DNA of 64,000 nucleotides, from positions 1,354,388 to 1,418,387 of the forward strand of contig NZ_NAPS01000002.1 in NCBI RefSeq assembly GCF_004323185.1, in the 5' to 3' direction. The notes beneath the pieces are model-generated. The model was not told the DNA's origin and did not search any database. It saw nothing but the letters and a program-made list of their open reading frames with translations. The position numbers and the translations under genes are program-made. Below are positions 27,610 through 35,443 of this stretch, one piece after another (within the stretch, counting starts at the first letter, position 1; the number at the start of each line of letters is the position of its first letter). Source of the stretch: Westiellopsis prolifica IICB1. GTDB taxonomy: Bacteria > Cyanobacteriota > Cyanobacteriia > Cyanobacteriales > Nostocaceae.

Positions 27610-28842
27610 ATGGAACAGATTTCATCAAGGGTAGCGACCGTTGGAGAACAAACTGTATCTCCAGATATTCTAGTCGTATGCCGCACTTTTCTACCCAGGG
27701 AAGGCGGTATTGAGGAGTATATTTATAATCGCTGTCTACAAGATACAGATAGGGTAATTCTTCTTACCACTAGCTGTGCAGGAGATAAAGCTTTTGATAA
27801 GTCACAGGTATTTCCTGTGTATCGTTGGCATATTCCCCAGTCTTGGCGTGATGTTTTGAGTAAAAATATTCTCAAACCAACTCTAAATATAGTTTGGTCA
27901 GCTGTTTTCGCAATAAAACTTTATTTTCGCTATCATTACCGCTATATCGAATGGGGTCATGGCTACGATTTTATTTCACTGTTGTTTTTGAGCTATCTTT
28001 TACCGATTCGCTTTTTTATCTATCTACATGGAAATGATATTTTATGTACTTTACGCAATCCGATAATGCGATCGCTGTTTGCATTGACTTTAAAAAGAGC
28101 AGAAGGTATTGTTTGCAATAGCGGCTGGACACGAGATTTACTCACCACTCATTTTCAGCTTCATAACCCCACTCACGTTATTCATCCTGTAGTTAGAAGA
28201 AAAAAATTTGGTGTAGCTAGTCCTACCGCAATTGAGGAATTACGTCTACGGGTACGCAACAACCACGACATTCCAAAAAATGCAGTAGTAATTCTCTCGG
28301 TCGGCTGTCTACAAAAGTATAAAGGTTTTGACTTAGTCATAGATAATCTACCCCTGCTGCTCACTTTAGGGCTTGAGGTTCATTACATATTGTGTGGACA
28401 AGGCCCTTTTGAGGCAAAATTACAATCTCAAGTACGACGCTTGCGCTTGGACAAATGGGTACACTTTACTGGACATGTTGCTGAACGGGAATTGGCTGGT
28501 TACTATGCAGCTTGCGATATATTTGCTTTGCTGACTTTATTTGATCGCAGCGCTAGCCCTCACTTAGGTTTTGGCATGGTCTACTTAGAAGCAGCTTACT
28601 TTGGTAAACCTATTATTGCCTCAAATTTTGGTTGGGTGACAGATACAGTTCGTCATGGGGAAAATGGTTTAATTGTCAATCCTTATTCTGGTTTAGAAAT
28701 GTTTCAAGCATTTCGCCAGCTTTGTGAAAACCAGCAACTACGCGAACAACTAGGACGTAGGGGAAAAATACTAGCAAACAAAAGAAGCCTGCACCGATGG
28801 CTTTATATCCCTGAATCTCGCTATTCTTGTTTACTGACTTAG
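27610..28842 (+). CDS. GT4-family glycosyltransferase
   Basis: The 410-aa protein has the GT-B fold of family 4: P-R-E-G-G-I-E-E-Y near 31-39, H-G-N-D near 144-147, S-V-G-C-L-Q-K-Y-K-G-F-D near 235-246 and G-x-G-M-V-Y-L-E-A with G-K-P-I-I-A-S near 336. It would transfer a sugar from an NDP-sugar to a polysaccharide, lipid or small molecule at the cytoplasmic membrane. Oddly, the first glutamate of the E-x7-E motif is leucine (L319), while the second, E327, is kept. It stands alone with no other sugar genes nearby, so the product is unknown. Confidence 0.85.
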   Translation: MEQISSRVATVGEQTVSPDILVVCRTFLPREGGIEEYIYNRCLQDTDRVILLTTSCAGDKAFDKSQVFPVYRWHIPQSWRDVLSKNILKPTLNIVWSAVFAIKLYFRYHYRYIEWGHGYDFISLLFLSYLLPIRFFIYLHGNDILCTLRNPIMRSLFALTLKRAEGIVCNSGWTRDLLTTHFQLHNPTHVIHPVVRRKKFGVASPTAIEELRLRVRNNHDIPKNAVVILSVGCLQKYKGFDLVIDNLPLLLTLGLEVHYILCGQGPFEAKLQSQVRRLRLDKWVHFTGHVAERELAGYYAACDIFALLTLFDRSASPHLGFGMVYLEAAYFGKPIIASNFGWVTDTVRHGENGLIVNPYSGLEMFQAFRQLCENQQLREQLGRRGKILANKRSLHRWLYIPESRYSCLLT

Positions 28843-28893
28843 GAAACAAATTTCCCTTGTCTCCCGTGTCCCCCGTGTCTCCCTTGTTTCCCA

Positions 28894-29106
28894 TTAACCC
28901 CCACCAACAATAGTGACAATTTCTAAGCGATCGCCTTGCTGTATTTTTGTTTCCTGCCAGTACTGACGGTGTAAAATTTCACCGTTGTATTCTACTGCCA
29001 CCAAGCGAGGATTAAACCCTAATTGTTGAAGTAGTTCAGGTAGGAGAGTTTGAGGTAAGCAGCTACGAGGTTCACCATTGATCTGGATAGTAATTTGATT
29101 CGACAT
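28894..29106 (-). CDS. thiS: Sulfur carrier protein ThiS
   Basis: This 70-aa ubiquitin-fold protein carries sulfur for the thiazole half of thiamine. It starts with I-T-I-Q-I-N-G-E-P and ends with V-T-I-V-G-G-G, whose last glycine would be adenylated and thiocarboxylated. The middle has L-P-E-L-L-Q-Q-L-G and V-A-V-E-Y-N-G, both standard in ThiS. The gene overlaps the end of thiE by 35 bp on the same strand, so translation is coupled. Confidence 0.92.
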   Translation of the reverse strand: MSNQITIQINGEPRSCLPQTLLPELLQQLGFNPRLVAVEYNGEILHRQYWQETKIQQGDRLEIVTIVGGG

Positions 29107-30169
29107 AGGAATTATCAGGATCTGGTTGAATACGATTGAGCTGCGATAGAAAATATTGTGTCACTAAAGTAGGTTGTTCAGCTTGCATGATGCCACGCAC
29201 AACTGCTACACGCTTCGCTCCAGCATCAATCACATCATTGATGTTGTTGGGATCGATACCGCCAATCGCAAACCAAGGGATAGAACAATTTTTAGCAACG
29301 TAACGAACATAGTCTAAACCAGCAGCAGGCTTACCTTCTTTTGTGGGAGTTTCATAAACAGGCCCAACACCGATATAATCTGCTCCTTCTTTGACAGCCC
29401 GTTGCATTTCCTCAGAATTTGTGGTAGAACGACCAATTAGGCGGTGAGGCCCCAGCAATTGTCGAGCCATAGCAATGGGCATATCTTGTTGTCCCAAGTG
29501 TACCCCGTCTGCATCAACAGCCAAAGCTATATCTACTCGGTCATTGACAATAAAAATGGCGTTGTAGGTATGACATAACTGCCGTAATTTTTGAGCTTGT
29601 TGGAGACGGACAGCATCATCAACTTTCTTATCCCGGTACTGTACTAAAGTTAATCCTCCCTTGAGGGCAGCTTCGACTGTATCTAGTATTTTGTCACTAG
29701 GGGAGGTAACAAGATACAAATGCGATCGCAGCAGTAACTGATGTCGTTGATAACCCATCAAGTTACTTTCTAGGGTATAAACCCGGTAACGCATCTGCTT
29801 AAAAGCTTTCCCCATATTTGGGTGATAAAGCTTGCCATATTCTTCCAGCACCCGCATAGCTTCTTCTACTCGACAGAAGTTAGCTTGCAGCAAAGATTTG
29901 ATACTAGCGCGCTGCTCTTCTTGAGGATGGGTTAATTCAGTACCAGGATCACCGGGTGTATCTCGAGCCGCCCTTAAATCAGCAGTATGCCATGTTGCTA
30001 ATTCTTGGCGCATCCGCTTGCATTCCCCAGTTAACTGGTTATTATTTAAGCCAAAACGACACCATTCCTCAATAATTCGCAAACCTTCACGCGCACGATC
30101 CAAATTTGCATCTAAGATGCGACAAATAACTTGACTTACTTGCTCTGTTTGGCTGTATGGCTCGACCAT
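29072..30169 (-). CDS. thiE: Thiamine phosphate synthase ThiE with N-terminal extension
   Basis: From the ATG at 30169 (V-E-P-Y follows) the protein is 365 aa, longer than the about 210 aa of a bare ThiE. The C-terminal part (about 150-350) is the TIM-barrel: Q-Y-R-D-K near 183, V-N-D-R-V-D-I-A near 212-219, D-G-V-H-L-G-Q near 227-233, I-G-R-S-T near 249-253 and G-V-G-P-V near 272-276. It joins HMP-PP and thiazole phosphate. The N-terminal extension (about 10-145), helical with R-E-G-L-R-I-I-E-E-W near 28-37, is usual in cyanobacterial ThiE proteins and its purpose is not known. A longer frame from 30217 lacks support. Confidence 0.93.
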   Translation of the reverse strand: MVEPYSQTEQVSQVICRILDANLDRAREGLRIIEEWCRFGLNNNQLTGECKRMRQELATWHTADLRAARDTPGDPGTELTHPQEEQRASIKSLLQANFCRVEEAMRVLEEYGKLYHPNMGKAFKQMRYRVYTLESNLMGYQRHQLLLRSHLYLVTSPSDKILDTVEAALKGGLTLVQYRDKKVDDAVRLQQAQKLRQLCHTYNAIFIVNDRVDIALAVDADGVHLGQQDMPIAMARQLLGPHRLIGRSTTNSEEMQRAVKEGADYIGVGPVYETPTKEGKPAAGLDYVRYVAKNCSIPWFAIGGIDPNNINDVIDAGAKRVAVVRGIMQAEQPTLVTQYFLSQLNRIQPDPDNSYVESNYYPDQW

Positions 30170-30217
30170 TACAACAATCCCATTAGTGTTTTGATCGTAA
30201 CAGTCAGTCCTTTTCAT

Positions 30218-30680
30218 AGTTGCAATAATTTTTTCATATATTTTGTTTCTTTAAATTAAAAATTTGAGGTTCGAGATAAAGAATTAGAAAATAGGAATTA
30301 TAAAATATTTTTACTATAACCTCTACTCCTAGAGTGAAGGGGAGCGGGGAGCGGGGAGCGGGGAGCGGGGAGCGGGGAGCGGGGAGCGGGGAGTGTGAGG
30401 AGACAATGAGGAGAGGGCAAGGAAGAATTTATTCCAATGCCCAATGCCCCATGCCCAATGCCCCATGCCCAATGCCCCATGTCCCATGCCCCATGCCCAT
30501 ATGTGAGTGATATCATCGACATTTTTGCAATTGAGAGAGTATAAAAATTGCTTATTGGTTGTAAGGAGTGCAGAAAAAGTGAATTTCCCCCTCGTTGTTT
30601 CTAAGTCTTGTCAGGCCGACGTTCTATCAGCACAGAAGATTAACATAAAGCAGAATTCACATCCGTACTTAGAAGTGACA
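30218..30680. repeat. GGGGAGC and CCCAATG tandem repeats
   Basis: GGGGAGC units, about seven in tandem, occupy about 30341-30392. CCCCATG and CCCAATG units fill about 30436-30500. They lie between divergent thiE and the DUF1565 gene, so they probably sit between two promoters. A longer in-frame extension of the downstream protein over 30507-30680 has no signal peptide and is not counted. Confidence 0.75.
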
Positions 30681-32606
30681 ATGCTTTTTACTTCTCATTC
30701 CGTGCGTTTGTTTTTGAACGCTGCTGGTATGGGAGTTGCAAGTCTGATGCTTATTAGCTGTTACTTTGATACCGCCATCGCTCAAACATCTCCACCACAA
30801 AAGCAGATACACCATACTGAGGAAACAATCTCTCAGGTAAATGTGTTGTTTGTCAACCCAAGTGTCGGAAATGACAAGCAAGGAAGCGGGGGTGAAAGTA
30901 CACCTTTGAAAACGATTACCAAAGCTTTGCAGCTAGCTAGCCCTAATACTGTGATTATGCTTGCTAAGGGAACTTACAGCGGCGAGACAGGAGAAATGTT
31001 TCCATTGATACTCAAATCTAGTATTACAATTCAAGGAGATGGTAGTAGCAAAGGTCGTGGCATCATCATCAGTGGAGGTGGTGATTACCTGAGTCGGAGT
31101 TTTGGTAGTAAAAATGTTGCTGTTGTTAGTGCCAAAGGAGCAAAACTAACAGGGATAACGGTGACAAACTCCAATCCAGGTGGTTACGGTTTATGGATTG
31201 AGTCTAACAATTTTACCGTTGCAGATAATACATTTGTTGGTAATACTCAAGATGGAATTACTGTGACTGGCAATACTGCACCGATCATCCGCAACAATTT
31301 CTTTGATCGCAATAGTGCTAACGGGATTACGGTTACTGATACCTCTGGTGCAGAAATACGAGAGAATGTGTTTCAAGAAACAGGCTTTGGCATCAACATT
31401 GCCCAAAAAGCTCATCCTCTGGTGCTAGGTAATCGAATTATCAACAATAGAAGTGGAATCATTGTGCAAGCTTCTTCTCGTCCCATTTTGCGGAATAACG
31501 TGATTGAGGGTAATCAAGAGGATGGATTGGTGATATTAGCTCAAGCACAACCAGATTTAGGTAATACTTCCGAAGCAGGTGGTAATCAGTTTCGCAACAA
31601 TGGTCGCTATGATATCAATGCCAGTGCTAGTAAGCAGATCATTACTGCCTATGGGAACATTCTTGCTAGCGATCGCATTGCAGGTAATATCAATACAAAT
31701 GGTACAACAAGTGCGATCGCTCAAAATTTACCATCTCCTCCCATCACCACAAATAGCACCCAGAAAACGCCAGTAAATGAGGAAATCACCTTTTCTGCTC
31801 CCAGTGTCCCTATTAACACCGTAACTACTACAGCTACTTCCACGGGGAAATTACCGCCTCTTCCCGTTCTCCAATCTTCTCAGCCGTCACTACCTTCCCC
31901 TCCCCCGGCTGTTGTATCTTCTTCTGTTAATAGGGCTTCCAGACCATTAAATAGACAACTACTACCACTACAACCAGTCAATTCTACTTCTAAGGTTATT
32001 GGCACTATTACTAAGCCAAAGCAGTCCATACAACCAGCTACTTCTAGAGTAGTTACAACTCCAAACCAACCAAAATCACCAACCTCAAGAAACACTGCGG
32101 GATTTCCTATTCCTAGCAGCTTGACAGTGAAACAAACAGCTACGGGTTGGCAACAAGCAAATACACCACAAATAAATTATGTACAGGTAGCACCAAATAC
32201 AGTCGAATTTGTTGCACCTCAACCCCAATCTCCACCGAATCCAGTCACATCCACATCAGTAAAAACAGCAATAAATCAAATTTCATCATTACCAGCGCTG
32301 CAACCTCCAGCTATTTCTACCAATAATGTTCCTGTCGGTAATCAACTACCAGTATCCAAAAATCCTTCAACTACAGCCTATGCTGGCGGTTCACTAGGTA
32401 CGCGCTACCGGGTGATAGCAGAAGTACAAAATCAAAGAGATCAAGAGTTAGTTAGATTTCTAGCCCCTGGTTCCTTTCCCACTTTCTGGGAAGGTAAAGC
32501 AGTTATGCAAGCAGGAGTGTTTAGCAATCGGTATAATGCCGAGCAGATGTTAGCTATTCTTAACAATAATGGTTTGAAGACTGTGATTGAGCCAATTGGA
32601 TACTAG
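30681..32606 (+). CDS. Secreted DUF1565 beta-helix protein with SPOR-like end
   Basis: From the ATG at 30681 the protein is 641 aa with a signal peptide (F-L-N-A-A-G-M-G-V-A-S-L-M-L-I-S-C, possibly a lipobox-like cysteine near residue 27). Residues about 50-300 form a DUF1565/right-handed beta-helix: F-V-N-P-S-V-G-N-D, then repeats of the type N-x-F-x-x-N-x-x-x-G-I-x-V. A long threonine/serine/proline-rich linker (about 320-560) follows. The last 70 residues (V-M-Q-A-G-V-F-S-N-R-Y-N-A-E near the end) resemble a SPOR domain, which binds denuded glycan strands. The export and cell-wall location are inferred. A paralogue with SLH repeats lies at 35444-37543. Confidence 0.82.
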   Translation: MLFTSHSVRLFLNAAGMGVASLMLISCYFDTAIAQTSPPQKQIHHTEETISQVNVLFVNPSVGNDKQGSGGESTPLKTITKALQLASPNTVIMLAKGTYSGETGEMFPLILKSSITIQGDGSSKGRGIIISGGGDYLSRSFGSKNVAVVSAKGAKLTGITVTNSNPGGYGLWIESNNFTVADNTFVGNTQDGITVTGNTAPIIRNNFFDRNSANGITVTDTSGAEIRENVFQETGFGINIAQKAHPLVLGNRIINNRSGIIVQASSRPILRNNVIEGNQEDGLVILAQAQPDLGNTSEAGGNQFRNNGRYDINASASKQIITAYGNILASDRIAGNINTNGTTSAIAQNLPSPPITTNSTQKTPVNEEITFSAPSVPINTVTTTATSTGKLPPLPVLQSSQPSLPSPPPAVVSSSVNRASRPLNRQLLPLQPVNSTSKVIGTITKPKQSIQPATSRVVTTPNQPKSPTSRNTAGFPIPSSLTVKQTATGWQQANTPQINYVQVAPNTVEFVAPQPQSPPNPVTSTSVKTAINQISSLPALQPPAISTNNVPVGNQLPVSKNPSTTAYAGGSLGTRYRVIAEVQNQRDQELVRFLAPGSFPTFWEGKAVMQAGVFSNRYNAEQMLAILNNNGLKTVIEPIGY

Positions 32607-33169
32607 GGCATTGGGCATTGGGCATGGGGCATGGGGCATTGGGCATGGGCATTGGGAAGATAATTGTCAAATAATTCTCCTCACACTTCCCCCACCACAC
32701 CCCTAGACGCCACTTCCCCCACTTCCCCCACTTCCCACACCTCCCTTGTCTTTCTTGTCTCCCTTGTCTTTCTTGTCTCCCTTGTCTTTCTTGTCTCCCT
32801 TGTCTTTCTTGTCTTTCTTGTCTCCCTTGTCTCCCGTATCCTCCTTGTCCCCGATTCCCGATCCCTATTTTTAAGACATTGATTTCTTTAATAAAAATTT
32901 AATAATTACTTCTCCACCCTTACTAATACGGCTTTTTTGCCATCTCCTGACGCTTGCTATTTTCAAGCGAGTATAGAAAATTGTGTCAAAATTGATTGTC
33001 AAACAGTTGCATAATTCCACAGTAGATTGAGAAGATAGAAAGACTTCATCGTAAAAACCATAACAGTAACATCTTTTTCCTAGTACTTTTAGTGAGAAAC
33101 ACTAGTGTGGAAATACTTCCACAAACACCTCTTGCAGCATAGACAACCACCTAGACTCTCAACAGCAAC
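32607..33169. repeat. TTGTCTTTCTTGTCTCCC tandem repeats
   Basis: The region opens with GGGCATTGGGCATG heptamers (about 32606-32655), then a run of CACTTCCCC units (about 32706-32740) and an 18-bp unit TTGTCTTTCTTGTCTCCC repeated about four times (about 32746-32830). A frame reading L-V-F-L-V-S repeats across this array is a by-product. From 32880 to 33169 it is AT-rich with nothing recognised. Confidence 0.7.
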
Positions 33170-34402
33170 ATGGATACTTGCAAAAGGACCACTTTCAACG
33201 AAACGAACTCCAACAAACCTGATGATACAGAACAAGGGGAAGTGTTTGGCATCCCTAATCTACTATCACTCCCATTACGAGAGAATGATCCCGATATGAT
33301 TGATCTCCAGTGTTTAGAAACTGAAGCAGATCCAAACAAACCTGAGTCAGACAAACAACAACAAGAAGTTTTCCCGCAAACTACCTTGATTCAAAGAGTT
33401 GTTGTACCAAGAGCAGACTTTATCAAACAAAATTCCTGCGGTAAATCTGCTGAACTACCAATATATCCAATCCAACGCTATCCCCTTTACGAATCTACTG
33501 AGTCAACAACACAATTCACCCAAGAAAACTCAGTCTATAAACCTGTGAAGCAGGAGAAATTGCTGGACACAATTTCTTATATATTTCTGGATGATGAAAA
33601 TCTCGATGAGATTGACCACTACACTCGAGAATCCCGGACATCTTCACCACACTCCAGACTACAAACAAAAATACCCAGTCGGTCATCAAGTGTAGGCTTC
33701 AGTTCTAAGGTAGGGCTAGCTTCAATGATGTTTGCTGGAGGATTTGCTGTTGGAGGAGTTTCCTGTTGGTCTGTCATATCAGATCAATTTGCCTCAGCTA
33801 ATACTAAGCAGCAGAAATCAGTACAGAAATTTGCCAGTAATATTTCTGTATATAGCACCAATGCCTTAGAAAAAATAAACATCAGTAAACCCGAAATCGA
33901 ACTTCCAGAGTCGAGTTTTACAGCACTTGAGCCATCTGAGGAGAACGAATCGCAGGCGACTTCGCAACCAGCTAAAAAGTCTAGTTTGCTCCAAACTGGC
34001 TCTCCACTGTCTAAATCTCTTGCTAAACTGACCAAATCAGAGCCTACTTCACAACCAGCTAAGAATCAGGCTAACCAAAATCAAACTGAACCGCCACTAC
34101 CTCAATCTCAAGTCTTGGCTGCAACATCAAAGCCTTTATTCCAGCAGCGATTGCTCACCTCGGCTGACCTCAAGGGTCGTAATGGGAAGGAATTAACGCT
34201 AATGCGTAATGAAATTTATGCCCGTCATGGTCGTCGTTTTAAAGAGCAAAAGCTACAGAGTTACTTTGAAAATCAAAGTTGGTATCAACCTCGTTATGCT
34301 GTAGGAGAGTTTCCTGACTCTATTCTTTCTCAAATAGAGTTAAAAAATGCCATCATGATACGTGAGCATCAGCGTATTCACGGTTTAATGGTTGATCTAT
34401 AG
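33170..34402 (+). CDS. YARHG domain protein with central membrane span
   Basis: The 410-aa protein has a polar, low-complexity cytoplasmic N-terminus (1-175), one membrane span at about 180-205 (V-G-L-A-S-M-M-F-A-G-G-F-A-V-G-G), a serine/glutamine/proline-rich stalk (about 220-320) and a C-terminal YARHG domain (about 325-405). The domain is marked by L-x-L-M-R-N-E-I-Y-A-R-H-G-R-R-F followed by the Y-F-E-N-Q-S-W-Y-Q-P block. YARHG domains are extracellular and of unknown binding role. The ribosome binding site is weak, so the exact start is uncertain. It sits between the two DUF1565 genes, though on the plus strand. Confidence 0.82.
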   Translation: MDTCKRTTFNETNSNKPDDTEQGEVFGIPNLLSLPLRENDPDMIDLQCLETEADPNKPESDKQQQEVFPQTTLIQRVVVPRADFIKQNSCGKSAELPIYPIQRYPLYESTESTTQFTQENSVYKPVKQEKLLDTISYIFLDDENLDEIDHYTRESRTSSPHSRLQTKIPSRSSSVGFSSKVGLASMMFAGGFAVGGVSCWSVISDQFASANTKQQKSVQKFASNISVYSTNALEKINISKPEIELPESSFTALEPSEENESQATSQPAKKSSLLQTGSPLSKSLAKLTKSEPTSQPAKNQANQNQTEPPLPQSQVLAATSKPLFQQRLLTSADLKGRNGKELTLMRNEIYARHGRRFKEQKLQSYFENQSWYQPRYAVGEFPDSILSQIELKNAIMIREHQRIHGLMVDL

Positions 34403-34584
34403 CTACCTTTGTTTGAAGGGCGACTTCAACCAGGGTGTTTTTCTGTCGCCCCTGTTATATTCAAGACTTAATGATTAATAAAGTGATCTAATTTTCAATC
34501 TAAAATTTAAAATCTAAAATCTAAAATTCCAAATCTAAAATTTAAAATCATCTAACACGATCGCATTAATTATTATTTAAAAAT

Positions 34585-35304
34585 TTAGGGTATTTCACCA
34601 TTTATTGTTTCTTGAGCATAGACGCTTAGTAACTTGTCATTAGACATCGCTTTCAGTTTTGAGGTAAATGATTGAGAGCGATCGCTTGTTTGGGGAGTAA
34701 ATTGCTCAATCGGAGAATTATTGACAGCAACTGGAAGCAGCTTTCGTTGCGGTTTAGGAGTGGGAGTAGGAGTGACAGAGAGGGAAGAAGACGCGGTGAC
34801 GCGGTGAGTGGGAGACGCGGAGAAATTATCAAGATATCTCTCCGTCTCCCCCTGTCCCCCATGTCCCCCTTGTCCCCCCTGTCCCCGTGTCCCCATGTTT
34901 TCCTGCTTGACTACATCAGGACGAGGGTTGTGGTAAACAGAAAATTGAGACCATGTTGGCACTGAAGTTAAGTTTTCGGGGAACTTGCTGCAAATTAGGC
35001 GCTCAAATTCCATATTGAAATGAAAGACAGCCTGCCCTCGTCGCTGCCAAAGTGTTAATATTTGCTGTACTGATATCGCTTTATAACGCCCCTGATACAG
35101 TGCCTCAATCACTGCCATATGTAACCAACTATCAGAATATTGCTGTTGCCAACGATGAACTAGTTCACTGGCCTGATAACCACTGAGATCAAAACTATAG
35201 TGAATCAATAAGGCTGTTGCCAAGTCGGCAGATGTTCCCAAACTTGGTATAAAAGGTGTAATTTCGGTTTGAGGCAATAGGGCTAAATCTTGCTCCCGTT
35301 GCAT
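34585..35304 (-). CDS. Hypothetical protein with captured repeat insert
   Basis: I do not recognise this 239-aa protein. Residues 1-130 look like a compact helical domain, with S-G-Y-Q-A-S-E-L-V-H-R-W and G-R-Y-K-A-I-S-V-Q-Q-I-L-x-L-W-Q-R-R-G. Residues about 136-175 (G-Q-G-G-Q-G-G-H-G-G-Q-G then S-P-T-H-R-V) match translated intergenic GGGGGACAAG-type repeats and appear inserted in frame. The last part (about 180-239) is a threonine/proline linker and a short conserved-looking tail with S-N-D-K-L-L-S-V-Y-A-Q-E. HIP1 is present. Function is unknown. Confidence 0.65.
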   Translation of the reverse strand: MQREQDLALLPQTEITPFIPSLGTSADLATALLIHYSFDLSGYQASELVHRWQQQYSDSWLHMAVIEALYQGRYKAISVQQILTLWQRRGQAVFHFNMEFERLICSKFPENLTSVPTWSQFSVYHNPRPDVVKQENMGTRGQGGQGGHGGQGETERYLDNFSASPTHRVTASSSLSVTPTPTPKPQRKLLPVAVNNSPIEQFTPQTSDRSQSFTSKLKAMSNDKLLSVYAQETINGEIP

Positions 35305-35443
35305 ATGGCTAGCTTTTTGCTATTGTTTTTTAGATAGTTTTAATTAAGCTTATTTGTTATGAAGACTGTTAGGGGATTGGGGTAGATGGGGTTCCCTTTG
35401 GGGATAAGGGGGATAGCTCAGTAATAAAAGAGTGTCTTTCATT

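Noticed and set aside
32664-32882. Frame with L-V-F-L-V-S hydrophobic repeats
   Set aside because: Translation of the TTGTCTTTCTTGTCTCCC array; not a membrane protein gene.
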